Assembly (NCBI RefSeq): GCF_000696095.1
Contig: NZ_BAYX01000006.1
Span: 124,001-188,000 of the forward strand
DNA: 64,000 bases
Direction of reading: 5' to 3'
Origin: Rhizobium rhizogenes NBRC 13257
GTDB lineage: Bacteria > Pseudomonadota > Alphaproteobacteria > Rhizobiales > Rhizobiaceae
Position 1 is the stretch's first letter, and the number at the start of each line of letters is the position of its first letter. Below the pieces are notes generated by a model. That model was given only the letters and a program-made list of their open reading frames with translations. It had not been told where the DNA came from and searched no databases. The position numbers were made by a program, and so were the translations under genes. Positions 61,710 through 64,000 of this stretch are shown in pieces.

Positions 61710-62717
61710 ATGGCCACAATTCGCGATGTTGCCAAACTCGCAGACGTATCGGTGTCGACGGTCTCACTGGCCTTGAGCAATCCGGCTCGCGTCAGCCCGA
61801 AGACTCTTGAAAAAATCCGCCATGCCGTCGCCGCGGTTGGTTTCGTTGCGGATCCGTTGGCGCAGAGCCTGGCGCGCGGACGCAGCCGCATGGTCGGCTT
61901 CGTCGTCGGTAATGTCGGAAACCCGTTTTTCGGTGATATCCGGCGCGAACTGGAGAACTACGCGCTCGATCACAGCCATTTCGTGCTCGTGACCGACTCC
62001 TCCGGCAAGACTGAGCGCGAAAAGGCCATGGTCGAGCATTTGATCGGTCTCAAGACGGCGGGGCTGGCGCTTGCCCCATCGGGACATGATCAGGACTATG
62101 TCGACTTCATCGGCGGATTGAATGTTCCGATCGTCTGTTTCGACCAGAAGGTTGCCGGCATCGAGCGTGACTTCATCGGCTCCGACAACCACCTCGCCGG
62201 AGCGATGCTCACCGAACATCTCCTGCAGCTCGGCCACAGGCGTATCGCCTTCATTGCCGGCCCGAGCCATATGCACACTGCGACCGAACGCTATCGCGGT
62301 TTTATGGATACGATGGCGAATGCGGGGGTCGAGGTTAACCCGAATTTCGTCGTTGACGGACAGTTCACCCGTACCGCTGGCTACGAAGCGGCGATGCGCC
62401 TGCTCATCCAGCCTGAGCGCCCCACCGCGATCCTCGGCGCCAACAACGCGGTGGCACTCTCCGCGCTGCAAGCCATGCAGGAACTGGGCTTCCGTTGTCC
62501 CGACGATATTTCGCTCGCCATGATCGACAATGTGCAGTGGAGTTCGGTCATCACCCCACGCATCACCATGGTGGTTCAGGACACGCTGGCGCTCGGCGGC
62601 ATCATCGCCCGACGCCTCATGCATCGGATCACCAACCCGCAAGGCGCCGTCGAGCCGCCGCAGGATTTCGTGCTGACTCCGAAATTCGTTCCCGGCAATT
62701 CCTGCCGCAGGATTTAG
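61710..62717 (+). CDS. LacI-family regulator
   Basis: This 335-residue regulator has an N-terminal helix-turn-helix (about 2-50; IRDVAKLADVSVSTVSLALSNP) and a periplasmic-binding-protein-like effector domain (about 60-330). It is divergent from the fucoside operon and likely represses it in the absence of the sugar. The start is the first ATG and the helix-turn-helix is complete. Confidence 0.93.
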   Translation: MATIRDVAKLADVSVSTVSLALSNPARVSPKTLEKIRHAVAAVGFVADPLAQSLARGRSRMVGFVVGNVGNPFFGDIRRELENYALDHSHFVLVTDSSGKTEREKAMVEHLIGLKTAGLALAPSGHDQDYVDFIGGLNVPIVCFDQKVAGIERDFIGSDNHLAGAMLTEHLLQLGHRRIAFIAGPSHMHTATERYRGFMDTMANAGVEVNPNFVVDGQFTRTAGYEAAMRLLIQPERPTAILGANNAVALSALQAMQELGFRCPDDISLAMIDNVQWSSVITPRITMVVQDTLALGGIIARRLMHRITNPQGAVEPPQDFVLTPKFVPGNSCRRI

Positions 62718-62951
62718 AGACCATGTCGGGTGCCGAGATTGGGACGGGATCAGAAGGGGAGAGACTGCCTTATTCGCCGGCTAAGGAGGCAGGCAAGCTG
62801 GACGGAAAAAAGAGGTTGGCGGAGCGGTTTCTTATGGCAGAATGGACGTGGCAGAGCATTTCGTCAGCATGGCGGGCTTCTTTGCCTCTGGGAGTTTCGA
62901 TTGTGCGGCATTGTAGTGCCGTAACGTCGATGGCGGACAAGGGAAGAGCGA

Positions 62952-63731
62952 ATGGACCTTCATCTCAAGGATAAAGTTGCAGTCATCACCGGTGGCTCCA
63001 AGGGCATTGGCCTTGGGATCGCCAAGGCTTTCGCGCGCGAGGGTTGCCATGTCGTGATCACGGCGCGTACGGCTGCCGAAGTCGAAGGTGCGGCCGCAAG
63101 CATTGCAAGCGAATTCGGCGTCACGGCCCGCGCCGTCGCTTCCGACGTTTCCTCCGCGGAGGGTTGCCAGGCGATCGTGGATGCCGCGGCAAAACTTGGC
63201 GGCGCGGACATCTTCGTTTCGAACGCCGGCACCGGCTCCAACGAGACCATCGCAAATGCGCCCGATGAGAAGTGGCAGTCCTATTGGGATTTGCACCTTA
63301 TGGCGGCCGTGCGGCTCAGCAGAGCGCTCGCCGACCAGATGGAGGCCAAGGGCGGCGGCGCGATGCTCATGAATGCATCCATCTGCGCGGTGCAGCCGCT
63401 CTGGTACGAACCGATTTACAATGTCACGAAAGCAGCACTTCTGATGTTCGGCAAGTGCCTGTCGGTCGAGATGATCAAGCGCAATATCCGCGTGAATGTC
63501 GTCAATCCCGGCCTTATCCGTACGCCCGACTGGGAGAAGACGGCCCGGGAACTGGCAGGAGACGGCTGGGAGGGTTATCTGCAGAGCGTCGCGGACGAAC
63601 ATGCCGATATCCGCCGTTTCGGTTCGGTTGAAGAGCTTGCGGACTTCTGTGTCTTCATCTGCTCTCCCCGCGCATCCTATAGCGTCGGCTCGGCCTACCA
63701 TGTAGACGGCGGGATGCTGGCGACAGTTTGA
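62952..63731 (+). CDS. Short-chain dehydrogenase/reductase
   Basis: This 259-residue SDR has a cofactor loop TGGSKGIGLG (about 13-22), an NAG motif FVSNAGTG (about 88-95) and catalytic residues Ser (NASIC, about 143) and Tyr-x3-Lys (YNVTK, about 156-160). It follows the lacI-type gene after a 234-base gap that holds no gene. A role in L-fucose oxidation or 2-keto-3-deoxy-L-fuconate handling is plausible from context but not shown. Confidence 0.85.
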   Translation: MDLHLKDKVAVITGGSKGIGLGIAKAFAREGCHVVITARTAAEVEGAAASIASEFGVTARAVASDVSSAEGCQAIVDAAAKLGGADIFVSNAGTGSNETIANAPDEKWQSYWDLHLMAAVRLSRALADQMEAKGGGAMLMNASICAVQPLWYEPIYNVTKAALLMFGKCLSVEMIKRNIRVNVVNPGLIRTPDWEKTARELAGDGWEGYLQSVADEHADIRRFGSVEELADFCVFICSPRASYSVGSAYHVDGGMLATV

Positions 63732-63759
63732 AGCCAGCCTTTCTGATGCCTTTGAGTCT

Positions 63760-63797
63760 CGCCGTCATCCGCCGATTACCATTGACGGATGATGGCG
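63760..63797. terminator. Hairpin between the SDR and DUF983 genes
   Basis: A 12-bp stem with one G-T pair (CGCCGTCATCCG / CGGATGATGGCG) and a 14-base loop lies between two convergent genes. No T-run follows on the plus strand. Confidence 0.45.
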
Positions 63798-63816
63798 CAG
63801 CTATCCGTGCTTACAT

Positions 63817-64000
63817 CTATTGAGATCTGACGACCCGACCCTCTTCGGCCTTGTAGAAGAACTGGCTGGCCACGAGCCAGCCTTTGAGTGGCCTCAGAGG
63901 CGGAATGCATGTCGCCAGCATGAACGGTAAAGTCAGCAAGGCATGCACCCAGATCGGCGCGCTGTACTGAACCTCAAGCCAGACGGCGAGAAACACGCTC
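63817..64000 (-). CDS. DUF983-family membrane protein, C-terminal part (cut by window edge)
   Basis: The visible 61 residues read SVFLAVWLEVQYSAPIWVHA, then PFMLATCIPPLRPLKGWL, ending in KAEEGRVVRSQ before a TAG stop. The block IPPLRPLKG and the KAEEGR tail are typical of alpha-proteobacterial DUF983 proteins, small membrane proteins with unknown function. The start lies beyond the window. It converges with the SDR gene. Confidence 0.75.
   Translation of the reverse strand, partial: SVFLAVWLEVQYSAPIWVHALLTLPFMLATCIPPLRPLKGWLVASQFFYKAEEGRVVRSQ

Noticed and set aside
1..64000. CRISPR arrays, tRNA or rRNA genes, intact insertion sequences
   Set aside because: No regularly spaced repeats, no cloverleaf with the conserved TTCGA arm in context, and no transposase motif were seen on either strand.

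Overview
The window looks like part of a rhizobial (Rhizobium/Agrobacterium/Sinorhizobium-type) genome. It is GC-rich DNA made almost entirely of substrate-uptake and catabolism modules. Each module is a transporter, a few enzymes and a local GntR, LysR, LacI or AraC regulator. It holds parts of five ABC importers of the amino-acid, peptide and sugar classes, one ECF importer, an MFS permease and a TonB-dependent receptor. No rRNA, tRNA, CRISPR array, intact insertion sequence or phage gene was recognised. The density of uptake operons suggests a chromid, megaplasmid or accessory chromosomal region, but a rpsU gene (S21) is also present. The taxon and replicon are inferred from gene content only.

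Layout. 1-4456: a minus-strand polar amino-acid ABC importer followed by an agmatinase-family ureohydrolase (cut by the window edge), with a divergent LysR gene. 4455-4625: a broken class-IV aminotransferase remnant. 4626-16512: a cyclic and modified amino-acid module. It has 5-oxoprolinase subunits PxpA, PxpB and PxpC, two FCD-type GntR regulators, a D-2-hydroxyacid dehydrogenase, an N-carbamoyl-amino-acid hydrolase-like M20 enzyme, two M24 proteins (one ectoine-hydrolase-like without metal ligands), a DUF1989 protein and a second amino-acid ABC importer. Three near-identical operators (TTGGTATACCGAA type) sit in front of its transcription units. 16911-18952: TerC, a small exported protein and an ExoD-like protein. 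19249-28107: a peptide/nickel-class ABC importer, a luciferase-like monooxygenase and a BisC-type molybdoenzyme; a shared upstream motif hints at joint control, possibly for sulfur compounds.

28488-33876: an ECF transporter (S, fused A-A', T) bracketed by two paralogous phosphoribosyltransferases, with a divergent LysR gene. This looks like an uptake-and-trap system for a nucleobase-like compound and is the best candidate for an undescribed system here. 34871-44766: an Opp/Dpp-type importer with two amidohydrolases, one CodA/AtzC-like and one AtzA/TrzA-like that lacks the usual HxH motif. A GntR regulator with three operator-like repeats and a flavin-reductase-domain protein follow. 45011-47197: rpsU, a Tim44-domain protein, a small conserved protein and a GNAT remnant. 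47198-51599: siderophore utilisation (reductase, TonB-dependent receptor, AraC regulator). 52172-54804: an MFS transporter and a glutathione-independent formaldehyde dehydrogenase, convergent across a strong terminator. 55131-63731: a fucoside module with a CUT1-type ABC importer, a nucleotidyltransferase-fold protein, a GH29 alpha-L-fucosidase, a divergent LacI regulator with a perfect operator palindrome, and an SDR dehydrogenase. 63817-64000: the 3' end of a DUF983 gene.

Starts were moved downstream of the longest open frame where a Shine-Dalgarno sequence, a 4-nt overlap or family alignment supported it. All family assignments come from reading motifs; no database search was run.
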